Shown piece after piece: positions 51,560-64,000 of a stretch of 64,000 nucleotides of DNA. Source of the DNA: Crotophaga sulcirostris. Taxonomy: Eukaryota; Chordata; Aves; Cuculiformes; Crotophagidae. Made by a program: the position numbers and the translations under genes. A model generated the notes under the pieces. That model saw only the letters and a program-made list of their open reading frames with translations. It searched no databases and was not told the origin of the DNA. Position 1 is the first letter of the stretch; each line of letters opens with the position of its first letter. The stretch is taken from NCBI GenBank assembly GCA_013397455.1, contig VYZB01000036.1:1946878-2010877 (forward strand), read 5' to 3'.

Positions 51560-52200
51560 CTGCTACTAGGAAAGCGTCATCCCTCGTGGCCCATCTAGCA
51601 TTTGTGTTGAGAAGTTGTCCCTGCCACACTCTAGAAATCTGCTTTCTGCTACCTTTACCTCTTCAAGCTTCAGAGAGGTTCACATCTCCCATGAGAACTA
51701 GGGTCTATGGTCTGGAGACTTCCTTTAGTTTTTTGCAGTAGACCTCATCTATTTCTTCACTGTGTGGTCTGCAATAACCTCCCATCACAATGCCACCCTT
51801 ATTGTTCTGTCTTCTAATGCCAACCCACAAGCATTAACCCAGCCTATCATCCATCCTGTGGATGAGCTCTACACATTTGAGTGGCCCTTTCATGTAAAGG
51901 GCAGCAATTTTTCGTTGCTCCTTTTTGTTAGGTGGATCTCTCTAGTAGCCTTCATTGCTCAAGAAAGTCCCATGGTCATAAAAGCCAAGGTGCTGCCTGG
52001 GAATGTCAGTCATGCAGCCAGACATTTATTTGCAGGAATTGCCCACTCCACCTAAGCTTTTCCTGTTTGCCTTTAAGATTAAGGACTCCCAGTTTTGCCC
52101 ATAAAGCTCTTGTAGTGATTCTTCTTGTATTGCAGGTCTCCCATGGCAATGTCGTTGATTCTACATGGATGAGCAACAAGGGACGATAGTTAGAGGGACA
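51560..52200 (-). mobile_element. CR1 LINE fragment, endonuclease region of ORF2
   Basis: On the minus strand this carries degenerate pieces of the AP-endonuclease domain of CR1 ORF2, the enzyme that nicks target DNA for retrotransposition. I read KIAALYMKGPLKCVELIHRM near 51900-51850. GIVMGGYCRPHSEEIDEVYC and KKLKEVSRP follow near 51797-51711. These match the family pattern VALYVKE...CLEL...DIVVGVCYRPP...EEVDE...LEEVSRS. Plus-strand words such as CACTCTAGAAATC and CCCATGAGAAC at 51629-51698 fit the next part of ORF2 in antisense. Frameshifts separate the pieces. The reverse transcriptase and 3' end that should follow at lower coordinates are missing. The region 52200-52400 may be more of the element's 5' side, but I cannot match it. 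Confidence 0.75.
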
Positions 52201-55200
52201 GAGGAGCTTTAGTTGCCTCTCTACACCATCCCAAATCTGGCACCTCACAAATAAAACATCTCCCATGACAGCATCTTTGGTCAGTAGAGACCACATGCTC
52301 ACACACAGCCTTTCAATGCCCCTCTCTCCTGGCGTTGTGTGACCTTGGCTCTTACTTTTGCAAGACCTTGAAAATGCTGTTCCTCTTCTGTTCACCCCCT
52401 ACTCTCCTCTCCAGACAGCCCTCGTATGTGGCTGCCCAGTGCCCCACAGCACTACACTTCCCTGGGGGAAACCGTGGTGGAGACTGAGGTCACCTCTTCT
52501 CTCTGGACTGTGGCTGCCAATTTGCTAGGGTGCTATCTCCAGCCACTGCTTCTGATCCAGAACCTGCTAATTCAGGTGGGAAGGACGAAGTGCATAATGG
52601 CCCTGGGATTTTTTGTAGAATAAGACAAGGAAAGGAAACAAATTATTGTAGACATCCCCCTGGCACAACGTTTACCAGAGTTGCATTGGGATGGGAGGAT
52701 GCAGCATAGCTCTCTGGCAAAGGGGGCTGTGCTGGGCTGGAGGCATCCTGGGAGGAGAAACCCCACTGGGTTTCCAAGCTTGACTTCTCTAAATTAGTGT
52801 TTAAAAGGGCTAGTCCAGACAATGGTGAGAAAATGTATCTTGCTTTCTTATCTCCAGGCATCCTATTAACAAGTTTGCTGCAGTCAAGATCTCATTTTCA
52901 AGAGTACAAAAAACTGTAGGGTTGAGGTTTTTTGTTTTGTGTATTTTTTTCCCTACAGAGTGTGGTGATACCTTTTCTGGACTTTTGTTTTTTTCCCCTC
53001 ATTGCCAAAAAGAAACAGGTTCTTTAATGTTGATAGTCGCCTTTGACATTAATAACCACATTTGAGATAACTTTCTAAGCCACTTGAGAGTTCTCCCATG
53101 AAAGTCAGTAGTTATTTTTGTTGTGTTGTTGGGTTTTTTCAAATTGTGGAGTGCCTTTTCTTCATTCAAATACATACCTCAACCTCATCAAAATATTAAT
53201 AAGTAGGATTTATGCATAAGTATTTATTTCCAGACCCAATTTGCAGCTGTTATGGTTTGTCGGATCAGCGATTTCATTTTTTAATGAAATTTCTAAGGAG
53301 GTTTTGATTATGAAATGCAATGTCTCACAAAGAGCTATTAAGTTTTAATGTGTCAATATCTGCTTTTCCTTTAAATTACTTCTAAAATTTCATACCTGTT
53401 TAAAATTAGAGGAACTGTGGATAAATTAAAAGTCTGGGTGACAGGAGGCTTCTATCTCTGCAATGATTTGGAAAAAATAATTAAAGAAATTACTTTTGAG
53501 TCAAATTCAGACTCACAAAAGGAAGCGATGCTCTAGAGTAATGTGTAGGATGATTCCTTAGACCTTTTTTTGTGTTTATAAAAAAGTCCTTTAAGGAGGT
53601 TTTGGGGGCATTTTAAAAACTATTGGCTAACTTGAAGTCCTGCAGTCCCTCAGTGAGGTGGGTTGATGGGATCCTTCTAGCTCAGGACAGGAATTTTGGC
53701 AAAGGTCAGCATTACCCAAAATCACACGATTGTGCATGCCAACTGGAAGTGAAGCTTACAGCCCTTACCCCGTGGTTTCATGCTTGAGCCAGTGCTCCCA
53801 CATCAGCTGCTGCAAAGTCACAGGGAGAGGACAGAAGAGAAGAATAATTTGTTGCTTATTTCCCCCTGCATAAGTTCACAAGCCCAGTGCAAAGTCATGG
53901 AGGAAGGCGTGGGAACCGCATGGCTGTTGGTGAGAACGCCTGGAGAGGTGGCAAGACAGTGTTTTACAGTTTGCTGACAAATGTCTTGGTTTTGATCCAG
54001 CTTAATCTGGAAACAAAACTGAAAGCTGTGAGTGAACTGGATCCTACAGCTGTTCCCCAGATCTGGGCTTTCGTAGGGCCACTCCCCTGCCGACCACTCC
54101 CAGAGCAAGGCTCTTGTAGCACATTGTCCCCAGATAGATTATTCAGCAGAATCCATTTGAAAATTGACTTTACATTTGCCAGGGGTTTGTTGGCCCTAAG
54201 GTTGGCTGTTACTGAAAGATGCCTGGAGAGCCTCTGTCCCCAAGGTCGTCGGCTTGTTTGTCAGTGCCGAGAGGAGGGAGAGCTGGAGAGGCCATTCTGT
54301 GTTGCAGGGAGCAGACTGTCCTCCAGCCTCTGTTTGGCTGCACCGGGAATGCGAAGATGGGAGAGAAACAAAAGGCGAATGATCAGCCTCAGCTGAACCA
54401 CTGAGATTTTCCTGATTTAGGTGTTGGGGTTAAAAATGGCATTAAAGATTTGCCTCAGGTACTCACAAAAATATTTTATTAAACTTTTTTTTCTTGGTCA
54501 GGAAAACTGGATGATCTCCATGTTAGTTCTGGCATCCTCTCAGCCACCTTTTCCTACTCATTACTGCTACCGAAAGAGGTGGTCCTGCCCCCATTTTTAC
54601 CTATGTTGTCTGCACAGTAAGCCAGCTCAGCTGTCTCACGTGGCCACAAACTTGCCAAACAAAAGAAAATTAGTTTTTTTGCTAGATTAGTGAGTCAAAT
54701 CAGTTTATTCCTGAGGCCCAGCTGCAGGGAGGAGCTGAGACTGCACTGTGCAGACTAAGGAAAGGAGAAGGCTATGTGTGGGCAGAAGGTCGTGTAGCCT
54801 GGTGGTGTGGATCAGCTGTGTCAGCTGTCTTGGAGCCATGCCTGAAGTGTTCCTTCTTGGGTATCCACCAAGATGCAAACTCAGTGAAGGTTATCCTGTA
54901 GAAAGCCTACGTTAATCTCTTTCTGCCCCTCTTACCTGTTTTTCAGTGTGGGTTCTCTGATATTTCTTTGGGGAATATTTTGTCATGCAATTCTGTTAAA
55001 AAAGCCAGTCAAGCACAAGACGACAAATTACTCCAGAAAACAAATTTCATTCATCCTCGTGCTCATAAAACCATTTGTGTTATAACCTGAAAAAATGAAT
55101 GCATGTCGGAGAAGCTATTCCTATTTCCTACTTATGCGAAGTGTAGCCACTGTCAGCACAGGTGATCCTTCACCCTAAAATATTAAAGCCAGGGCTATGG

Positions 55201-56679
55201 CAAATATTTTTCAGCTCAGTAATTCTGTATCTTGCAGCAGCAGCTTCCACAAGTCGCTGACTATTGTCAATGCCCATGTCTTGCAGTGAAATGGATTTTT
55301 TAAAAAAATGATTTTGCCTCATTTGGTCTGTTAATTAAAGTCAACAAAACTTGGAAAAATTACTTCAGGGAAACTATAACTCTGCTATGTCTCTGTGAGA
55401 GAAGAAAAAATGAAGTGTGTCACTTCAGAGATGTGATAGTTTGTTTCTTGGGCAGAACTTCCTCTGCTTTTCAGTATTCCAACGAGACAGCGCTTCAGGT
55501 TCCAGTAGGGTTACCTGTTATTCTAACCTTGTACAACAACTCAGTCTGAAAGCCTGAAAACCTTTCCAGGTATTTAATGGGAAAGATGCAAAATTCTGCA
55601 GCAGTGTTAGCCTTGTGCTGCTTAACAGTTAGACTGGATTTCTGTTCTTCACCTGGCAATGACAAATAGGCTTGAATTGTGCATAATTTACAGGGTGTTC
55701 TGTTAATCATCCTTTTTTTGCTAGAAAAGATTAAAGAGCTAGCCAGACCCTTGCAAGCTGCATTTGTGGACTAACCGTGGCAGGAGCTAATGAATACTTT
55801 GTCTCCTGCAGACACTGCTGTATAAAGAGATAACAAGAGTGAACACCAAGCATGCCACCATGTCCATCTATTTAGAGTAATTCAGCCAACTGGTGATTAA
55901 AACCATCTAGTTTCGAGGACATCAACAGAAATGCTCTGGAATTTCACACTGAACTGATTTAAAAAGTTACTGCTCCAGCTGTCAACTATGTATCTTTAGC
56001 AAGAATAGATGGAAATGAAAGTTGACTTCTCCCTCATCTCCGTTCACAGCCTGATATGCTAACTGATGCTGAAATATACTGGCCAGCCTTTTCCAGAGAT
56101 GGCAACCTCCAGCAGAAGGATGTAATTGACAGTTTAGGGTGGTGGCATCTGCCACCAGACATGAACTCCTTGGGTTCATGTGCCCATGCTGTGTTATGTT
56201 AGGGTTAGGAGACTGGTCTTTGTGGTATCTCACCAAGAACTTCACCAAAATGACATAGATTATACACTGAAATCAACAGAGAGCCTACTGCTTACCCAGG
56301 AATTGCATTTATAGAAGATGCAATTGCCTCTTGCCTAGGGAGGCAAACTCATGGGGTTTCACAGGTGCACGTGGCCGGCCAAACCATCATGGGCTTCCAT
56401 CCTGACTTTAGGAAGCGCAAGGGCATGTTTTAGCTCACATCCTGAAAGAGTCCTTGTAGTACCTTCTTTTGAAAGAATTTGAGACTGTTTTTCTCTCCTT
56501 TTATTTATAGTAGTCTGTGTTCCCTGTTTCAAGGAGTTGAAAACTGGGCTTTCTGATGTTGTTAATCTTTCTTTACATATAAGGCAGAGTTTAAAATACT
56601 TGTATTATTGAAGGTATTTTTGAGAAGCTTTTTCTACTTGTTCACAGAAGTGGAAGGAGGGGAGGGCTTCTCTGTTAGG
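52201..56679. other. Non-coding, intron-like stretch
   Basis: Positions 52200-52760 and 53750-54380 are locally GC-richer and carry long chance frames, up to 169 codons at 53887-54396 (plus). No domain, splice pair or repeat family recognised. The rest is AT-rich. Confidence 0.55.
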
Positions 56680-56995
56680 TCACAGAATCACAGAATGGTA
56701 GGGGTTGGAAGGGGAGATCACCTAGTCCAACCCCCTTGCTAAAGCAGGTTCACCTTGAGGAGATTGCATAGGAACGCATACATGCAGGTTTTGATTATCT
56801 CCAGAGAAGGAGCCTCTTCCAGTGCTCTGTCACCCTTAAAGTAAAGAATTTTTTCCTCATGTTGAGGTGGAACTGCCTGTGTTCCAGTTTGTGCCTGTTT
56901 CCCTTTGTCCTGTTGCTAGACACCATTGAAAAGGCTCTGGCCCTGTCCTCTTGACAACCAACCCTTTAGATATTGATAAGGTTCACTCTCAGGTC
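56680..56995 (-). mobile_element. CR1 LINE, short 3'-end copy
   Basis: The plus strand begins TCACAGAATCACAGAATGG followed by a GGTTGGAAGGGGAGATCACC segment. This is the standard CR1 3' terminus in antisense, including the terminal octamer-like repeat. It continues through TAGTCCAACCCCC, AAGCAGGTTCACC, ATTTTTTCCTCATGTTGAGG and TTTGTGCCTGTT to GACAACCAACCCTTTAGATA. Only the last 300 or so bases of the element are present, as is normal for CR1 copies, and no coding frame survives. Its 3' end is cleaner than those of the copies at 17300 and 28600, so it is a younger insertion. Confidence 0.93.
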
Positions 56996-59510
56996 CATAA
57001 AATAAATTCAAGTCAGACAGGTTTTGAAGCTTCTAGAAAACTAGAGCAATATGGTGTTGTTAAAGGACTAGTTTGACTGGAGGTCTACATGCATTGCTGT
57101 CAGTTTTTAAGGATTTTCTTTCTTCAGGATCTGGTCCCTGGAGTAAACCATGATCATTTTGCAGGCTAGATACTATCTGGCATTTTGAAGAGGTGCAAGT
57201 GTATAGTTTTCATGAAACAAAGTATTGCTTAATCTTAACAGAAATTGTGCAACATGCCAGAGAAAAATTTGCAAATAAAACCAGGTATTCATTTGATGGT
57301 TCAAGTTTTGCCATTTCTGGTAAGTTGTGATAGATTCAAGTCATTCATATGAGCCCTTGGAGAGCTATATCCTCATCTCCTGCAAACTACTCTAATACAG
57401 TTCACGTGACTTTGATTTGTGTCTTGATGCCTGGCAGTGCAGCCAAAATTATGGAGATGACAGTTGCCTACCAAAACCTCTTTATAGCTTTATGGTTTGT
57501 CAATTTACTGTGAGATTACTTATCATTGTATTGGTTTGGTTTTCTGGTTACTTCTTAGTATTTGCTACTAGTGTGGAAAATCTAGGTTGTTCATTCATTG
57601 AAAATGTCAATATAGCTACTATATAATTATCTTAATAACCTGGGTCAAATGCAGACTTCTGCACTGCTACAGATCAGTCCCACCTTCCTTATAGCTGTCT
57701 GTCAGAGTGCATGGCCTTCAGCCTCAGAAAATGCTGGGCAATTGAAAATGACTTTATTTCCATGCCATTTCCTTCTCTGAAATGGCTCTTGCTTTCTGCA
57801 CCGTCGCCCATCGCATACAGCTAAATGGACAAACATGAAACTGTTGTGCCTATCAGCATGATGCACATGCCAGAATGTGTCATGTATAATCTGAAATTAC
57901 CAGCAGGCATTTATCTGCCCTTTTTTTGTTTGATGGGTTTTCTGTGTGTATCTATGTCTGCACTACAGGTATTATGTATGTTAAATTTGTTTTTAAACAA
58001 AACTAATGCAATAGATTCATTCTATTTTGAGTGGTTTCTCCTCCTACCATTATATAAGCCTGTAATAATAACTAAATAACAAATTTTATAACAAGTCAAG
58101 TGTTGTTTAAAATTCTCATTTGAGCAAGTGGTCTATGCAGGGCCTATATTTTTCTTTAAAACTGTTGGTTGGCAGCAAAAATAAAAAAGCAAAAGTATGC
58201 ATTTTTAAAAGGGATTGAGGTACAGAAAATAATGCTTAAGGAATAATTTTGTTTTAATAACCTTCACTCTTAGAAGAATTGCATCCTATAGTTCTTTGCC
58301 ATTGCTATGTGATTGTGGTTTTTTTCCAAAGAGGTAAGCATGGAGACTGTACCAATATTTGCCTCATGTTCACCAACTAAAAATAACACCAGTTGCTCCT
58401 AACATAACAGGGTAAGGAAGAAAACACTTGGTCCCAGAGCAGTGAAAAATACTCTGGAGAGAGATGAATGTTTTTGCATTCTTTTTCTTCATCTCTTGGC
58501 AGAAAGTGAGACAGTGGCTTATACGCATTTTTTCCTCCCATTTATATTGCTGATGTCCATTAACGCTGTTACTTCAATTGTAGGTTTTGAATTAGTGTGC
58601 CTTCTTGAGAAAGGTTTCTTCTTCATATAGCAGTAAATTTCAGTATGTTTCTGGTGAAGGCAGGACTCTATTTTTTTCTGCCAAGTATTTAGCTACCCTA
58701 CAGCATTTGGGTTACACTAACTATTGAGTTTTGTGGAGGCCCACTGTATCTAGAAAATAATCTGATTATCTAAACTATAACCTAACAGCAAACTCCTACT
58801 AGAAGAGATTTTCTGAACAGTTTGCTCTCCAATAGCAAAAGTCACTTTGAAGTGATTTCTTTTTCTAAGATGGTTTTAAAAAACAAGTTACCCTGACAGA
58901 ACAAATGTGTGACTTCTGACATCCCTTTTCACTAGAGTTAACTATGCAAGTCTGACCAGTGCTTTCAGCAGGAACATCTTAGTCTTTCAACACTAGACTT
59001 CAAAGTCCTATAAATGAATGTTTTGAACATGTGACATGGTAGAACATGATGATTCCGTGACCATTTCTGCATCTCGTGTATAGTTTCTCTGCATAACCAT
59101 AAAATACATGAGGTCAGATAGTTAATCTTGCTCTTACTAGGGCTGATTTTTGTGCTTGCTTTACAAGGAAACTACCTAGATGTATTGGGTGTTTAAGAAT
59201 TGCTTGTAAAAACATGAAGTTATTACTGATTTGGTATCCATTGTCTTCCATTTTGCTTGGTTTCTTAGGCTCTCTGAGGACTCTCGTTGAAGTGCTACAA
59301 ATCATGATAGAAACCTAAGGGCTAGCTTTTAACCTAAGATTCAGCTGAGTTCTTCACAGCTGTGTGAAAGCAGCCACATGTTGTAATACTGTTGTCTTGT
59401 TAGATGGGTTGACCACATACATCATTACTTACAAATTCACTGTAGAGAAAAATCTCTTCTCATTCTGATCTGTGATTCAGCTGTGACACCAAATTTAAAA
59501 TCAAACAAGT

Positions 59511-59537
59511 TTATATAAATATATATATAGATATATG
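59511..59537. repeat. AT microsatellite
   Basis: TTATATAAATATATATATAG followed by ATATATG, a short alternating AT run. Confidence 0.75.
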
Positions 59538-62500
59538 TGACTGACTTCTGAATGCAGGCCAAACAGAAGCAATTTGCACATTGAAATGTGAGGAGCTCAC
59601 AGTGTAGAATTTTAATCAATGAGATGTCTTAGCTCATCTCCATATATTATTTATGCTTGAAGACTAATATTGGACTGAAATACAGCAAACTTCCTCTTCC
59701 CAGAGGAGAATTTGGAAAGAGTCTATTTGGAAAGAGGTGATGAGGTTAGACACAGTGAGGAGCACTCTGCCCAATTACACTGTTAATCAAACTAGTTGTT
59801 TATGACAAAAGGTATCTCTAGTACTGCCGTTGGTGTAGTGTAAACCAGTGTAAACTGGCACACTTCCAGTTTCTTGTGTTAGAGTTGAATTCCAGAGACA
59901 AGGCTACTGTTGGGCCTGCAGTGGTTTGTGTTATGGAAATTAATTACTCTGCTGCTCTAATTTGTGAGGTCAACTGACTGTTCTGTGGAATAGTTGCACC
60001 ATTCGTCACTGTATTACTGGTGCCAGAGAACTTTTCCTTGCAGCTGTCACCTTTCACAGGACTCTGATAGTATCACAGATCACCTCACAGTGTAGTTACC
60101 CAGGTGCTCAGAAGGATGTGTACTTTCCGTGAACACGGTTATCTACTTGAAAGTACCAAGAGAACATCTTTTGACCATTATTTGTGTATAGGTATCATCA
60201 ATCATTTCCAATACTTTAGTCCATGTCATGTGAAACTTACAGTTCAAGTTTTCTAAACTTAATCAACAAATATGAATTAAAATATCTTATAATAAAAAGG
60301 AATTCTTATATCCTAAAAAGAAATTTGTGTTCATAAAAGGAACATTGAGGTCACCAAAAACTTCAAAGATGATTTTGAGGCAGAGAATGATTGACTTGTA
60401 TTAATGCGGGGCGGGTGGGGGAACTTTATTCCCAGCTGGAGAGGAAACAGAACTGGCAGAAAATCTTTGAAGCATTTGTTCATAACAGAACAATCTAGTC
60501 TTTGGCGTTCTGTTAAATGAATTAAAATCAGCTTCCTTTCTCTTAACATGCTGAATTAACAATAAGAGATTAACAGTATTGAGACAGAATTCTGAGAGTT
60601 CTGACTTGGTTAGCTCTTTGTAAGTGGATAAACTTTGTTTTGGCCAGTGTTGAACAAGTAACTCATTACAAATAAGTAATTCAAAATGATAGAGGGGGTT
60701 TTGCTCATAGAAAGTTCAACTGCATTGTATAAATACATTCCATACATTTTTCTCTCCAGCAAGTGGGGAAGGAAGAAGAGGTGCCATGGCTGTTCTCTCT
60801 CTGAGAGTGGTTAGAAATCTCTTAACTATCATAAATCCAGAAAAGGACCAGAAGGATGAGGAAGTTTTCAAATTTCCAAATGTTTACCTGAGAACTCAAG
60901 CTATTTCAGACAGTCTTTGAAGACAAGTAGGTTATAAATACAGAAACTGCCAAAGCCATGTGTGTGGTTTGGCATTAGCAAGTAGAAGAACTTGCTGGTG
61001 GTGTTTGTGTTTATTGCAGTGAATAACTGATAATTATCAGTAAATCACTTGGGCTTATGGTGAGTTTGAGCCATCTTCAGGGCTGCAGCTTCAAAGGTAT
61101 CTTATACCATACCTGAAAAAAGTGAGCGTGTGTGGAATTGCAGATGAATATTGCTGCATCAGTGGATCAGCTGACACTGTTTCTTATTCAGATCATAGCC
61201 TACACAACTGGTAGCACGCTCCATGAAAGAAATCATTATAATTGTCATAATAAAAATAATTTAACAGATCACTTTTTTTTATAGTCAGCAGTCCATAATG
61301 ATTGGGTGTACTGCATTATAAGCTGGTTAGCTCAAATGCACAGATTTGAAATGTAAGTAGGATTTTTTAGGGGCTCATAACTCGATATGCATTCAGATTG
61401 CTTTTTAAACTACATTAATACTTTACGTAAGTCTTCACATACTGCTCCTTTGGGATTTAGAAAGACAGTAATTACATGGCAAACATACACTCATTACTGG
61501 AATCACTTGTTGCAGCTTAATAGTGTCCATGCAGATTTGTCAGTTCTTTCTGACGGATTATGTGGGTTCTCAGTCTGCCACCCGTCACAATTGCTAAGTG
61601 CCACTGTAGAAACAGAAGGTAGTTTGAGTAATTGGTGCTGGCTAAACTGTCTCTTTTAAATAGGTGACAGGTGATAGAGAGATACTGGTGATCCTGTCCT
61701 AGGATTTTGTGTTGGGTTTTTCATATTTTATTTAAGATTCCCTCACCCCAGCCCATGTAGTCTTAAAGCAATTGCAGCTTAGCGTTCCCCTTCTACGAAT
61801 GTTATCTCTGGGTCAGGATGGTGCAAATGCTGAGGCTAAGAGCAAGACGGTACAAAATGTGTCATACATCAAAAAATAGGTGAGAAAAAATAAGGAAAGA
61901 GAAACATATAAGATGTCCCTCCTTCCTCACATAGGTGTGAGTTAAATTCCATATTATCCTCTTATGTCATGAGAGAAATGTGAAATATTTAACAGACATT
62001 GTGTGAATACTGCAGTTGTGAAGGATACACTCAGTGATTTTTTTCTTAATTGAAATAAATGAATTAATAAAATTTTCCCAAAACTGAACATGTCAATTGG
62101 GTAGTCCATGTGTCTGGTCTATATTTCAGCATGCATTTTCCTTTCAAAAACTTGATTTGTGATTTGAACACAAATCAGAACAAATAATGAAGCCATGTTT
62201 TGATGACGTTGGAAATTGTCATGCAAGAGTATCTAGTACTCTAAGTAAATTACATTGTTAATGGAAATTATGAGAGATATTAGAATTAAAAGCAAAGAAA
62301 TATGAGACAAAGATGAGAACAGTTGTACTGAAGATCTACATAGTAAAGTGTCTACATATATAGGTCAAATAACTGTGAGGGCAAGCATAAGAACCAGGAG
62401 TTGTATGAACGATCCTTCTATACACACCTGCCATATGTTCCCTGGCTTCTGCCAACTGAAGACCTAGGAATTCAGTGGATCAGAGGTTGGATTGGGACTG

Positions 62501-62750
62501 TTTTGTTTGATAACTCTTGATGGACCTAGTTGTATGTTCTCCAAGCAAGCCTTTTTTGCTTTTGACTTGTAACACAGCATGTAGCTGCATGGAGAGCCAT
62601 CGTCTGTATATCTGACTTCTAATGAGCCATTTGGTACCTTGTCATTTTTAATATTGTGAGATATGATGAAAATAGTTTTCCGTTTGCTTTCTCTAGACTA
62701 CTTTTTTATTTATTTGGCCATAATGATATCCTCCTGCCTCTCTTTTGCAG

Positions 62751-62786
62751 GTTCAACTGTTAGGCTATTTAATCTCATGTCTAAAG
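62751..62786 (+). other. Candidate 36-base micro-exon
   Basis: A strong acceptor (CTGCCTCTCTTTTGCAG, with a TAATGAT branch-like word upstream) is followed by 36 open bases and then AAAG|GTTTGT, a weak donor. In phase 0 it reads VQLLGYLISCLK and would be compatible with the exon at 42324. Read after two bases carried from a previous exon it gives STVRLFNLMSK, which looks like part of a WD40 blade. Only one can be right, and chance is the more likely explanation. Low confidence. Confidence 0.15.
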
Positions 62787-64000
62787 GTTTGTTGATACAA
62801 TTCTCATTACCCTTGTTGCTCATGTAAATCTTTTAATTCTGTGACCTTTGTCAAGACATGCAGCATATTTTGTGTAGTTAAATCTAGTTTAATATTTTGG
62901 GAGGAACAAGGTAGTTGTTTAGTATCTAGTTAGTTTCTGTCTCATTAGTAGCTTCTGAGGTGCCCTTCAAACTCTGCCTTTTGTCTTCTGCAAATTTGCA
63001 CTGGCCTAGATGTTCTGTTGTAAATCTGTGTGAGAAAGCTCTTTCATTGTATCCTAATCCTACTTCTAACTAATTTTGAAGCCAGAAGGCAAGAAATGCT
63101 CTGCCCAGGGCACCTTGAAGGGATGACTCTAAAAGGTGATGCCTGTTTATGTCCTCACCCGAGTAACAGGGGTAACTGCACGGAGAGCCACATTTTTCCA
63201 TCCTCCTCTCCCTTTGGCTAAGTGAGTTTGGGGGTAGTTACTGTGGCTTGAAAGAAGTCTGGGGCAATTGTACAAGCGAGTAAGAGAATTCTCTTGCTTT
63301 TAATACAGCCTGTTTATCAGTGACAAGCCATATCCATACCTCTGTCCTGTATCTGACTGCCCAAAAGCAAGCTCTTGGGTGTCTGTCCTTTTTTCCCCAA
63401 AAGCTTATGTGGGGTTTTTGCTATTTATGGAAAAATATAGTTTTCTACAGAGTAAAATAGACTGCATTTTAAAGGTTAGAGAACATGGATGTATCCTTTT
63501 AACTGGACGTTACAGGGAGACTGCTATTTAAATGCTGTTACAGTGGAGGCAGGCACATGCTTGCTAGTTTGTGTTCTGCAGTTCGGATGTTGGAAATAGG
63601 TTTGTCCCACATCTGAAAAGTTTGTGTGGTACTACCTCATTCAGGGAGTTTGTAACCTTTTGTGAATTCAAGATGCTTCTTAGAGTATTGTGAAACAATA
63701 GGAATAATTTAAAATAATACTTGGAATTAAGGCTACGTAATCCTTTTATTTGGTTAATGAGTTTTCCAAATTAAGAAAAGCATCTAGAGATATTCTTATG
63801 GTAATCTGGATGCATTTCTGACTTGAACAAAATAGATTTGATTTTAAAACTGTGAATGAAATCTGCCACTGAATTTTTCTTGACTATCATAAAAACAAAG
63901 GCAGAATGCTTTGTGTTTGTGTTTTAACGTGGCTAACAAGCTAATAAAAATCTGCATACACTTTTGGAACTTGTGTTAGGAGTACTTAAGTTAAATCTTA

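Larger units (their letters stand above)
56996..64000. other. Non-coding, AT-rich stretch to the window end
   Basis: Seven kb without a confident exon. Open frames are short (fewer than 95 codons) and featureless. It contains an AT microsatellite at 59511-59537 and a possible 36-base micro-exon at 62751-62786. No repeat family recognised between 57000 and 64000. Confidence 0.55.

Noticed and set aside
53887..54396. 169-codon plus-strand open frame
   Set aside because: It lies in a locally GC-rich patch with overlapping frames on the other strand, and shows no domain and no splice context.
1..64000. CRISPR arrays, phage or bacterial operons, endogenous retrovirus or LTR elements
   Set aside because: No spaced direct repeats, no bacterial gene density and no LTR pair or gag/pol reading. 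The sequence is vertebrate non-coding DNA.

Overview
The window looks like a piece of a bird genome, probably the interior of one long protein-coding gene or the flank of one. The pointers are as follows. Every recognisable autonomous repeat is a CR1-type LINE, the dominant avian retrotransposon. There is one old MIR-type SINE relic. I see no L1, Alu, B-element or LTR retrovirus. Recognised repeats cover only a small fraction of the 64 kb. The base composition is a fairly AT-rich vertebrate one with strong CpG depletion, apart from a CpG island cut by the left edge. A turtle or crocodilian is not excluded, but CR1 would be expected to be denser there. Two runs of N (10824-10914 and 32136-32190) show a draft assembly.

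Layout. Positions 1 to about 205 are the right half of a CpG island, so a promoter or first exon lies at or just left of the window start. Two good splice-donor sequences follow at 387 and 668. From there to 42323 there is only intron-like or intergenic sequence. It holds an ancient CR1 (17300-17570, minus), a 1-kb avian CR1 with the dead C-terminal half of a reverse transcriptase (23396-24395, minus), a very decayed CR1-like LINE (28600-29640, plus), a MIR relic (14265-14430, minus), and low-complexity tracts.

The one convincing coding segment is a 123-base symmetric, phase-0 exon at 42324-42446 (plus). It has a strong acceptor and donor and a 41-residue reading that I cannot assign to a family. 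From 42447 to the end the sequence is again non-coding. It carries a CR1 endonuclease-domain fragment (51560-52200, minus), a CR1 3' end (56680-56995, minus), AT microsatellites and a 25-base perfect palindrome (44240-44264). A possible 36-base micro-exon at 62751 is only a suggestion.

The simplest reading is one plus-strand gene whose promoter is the CpG island and whose first intron or introns fill most of the window. The link between the island and the exon is inference. I found no operon, CRISPR array, rRNA, credible tRNA, intact mobile element or novel multi-gene system. Most open reading frames here are chance frames or antisense shadows of CR1.
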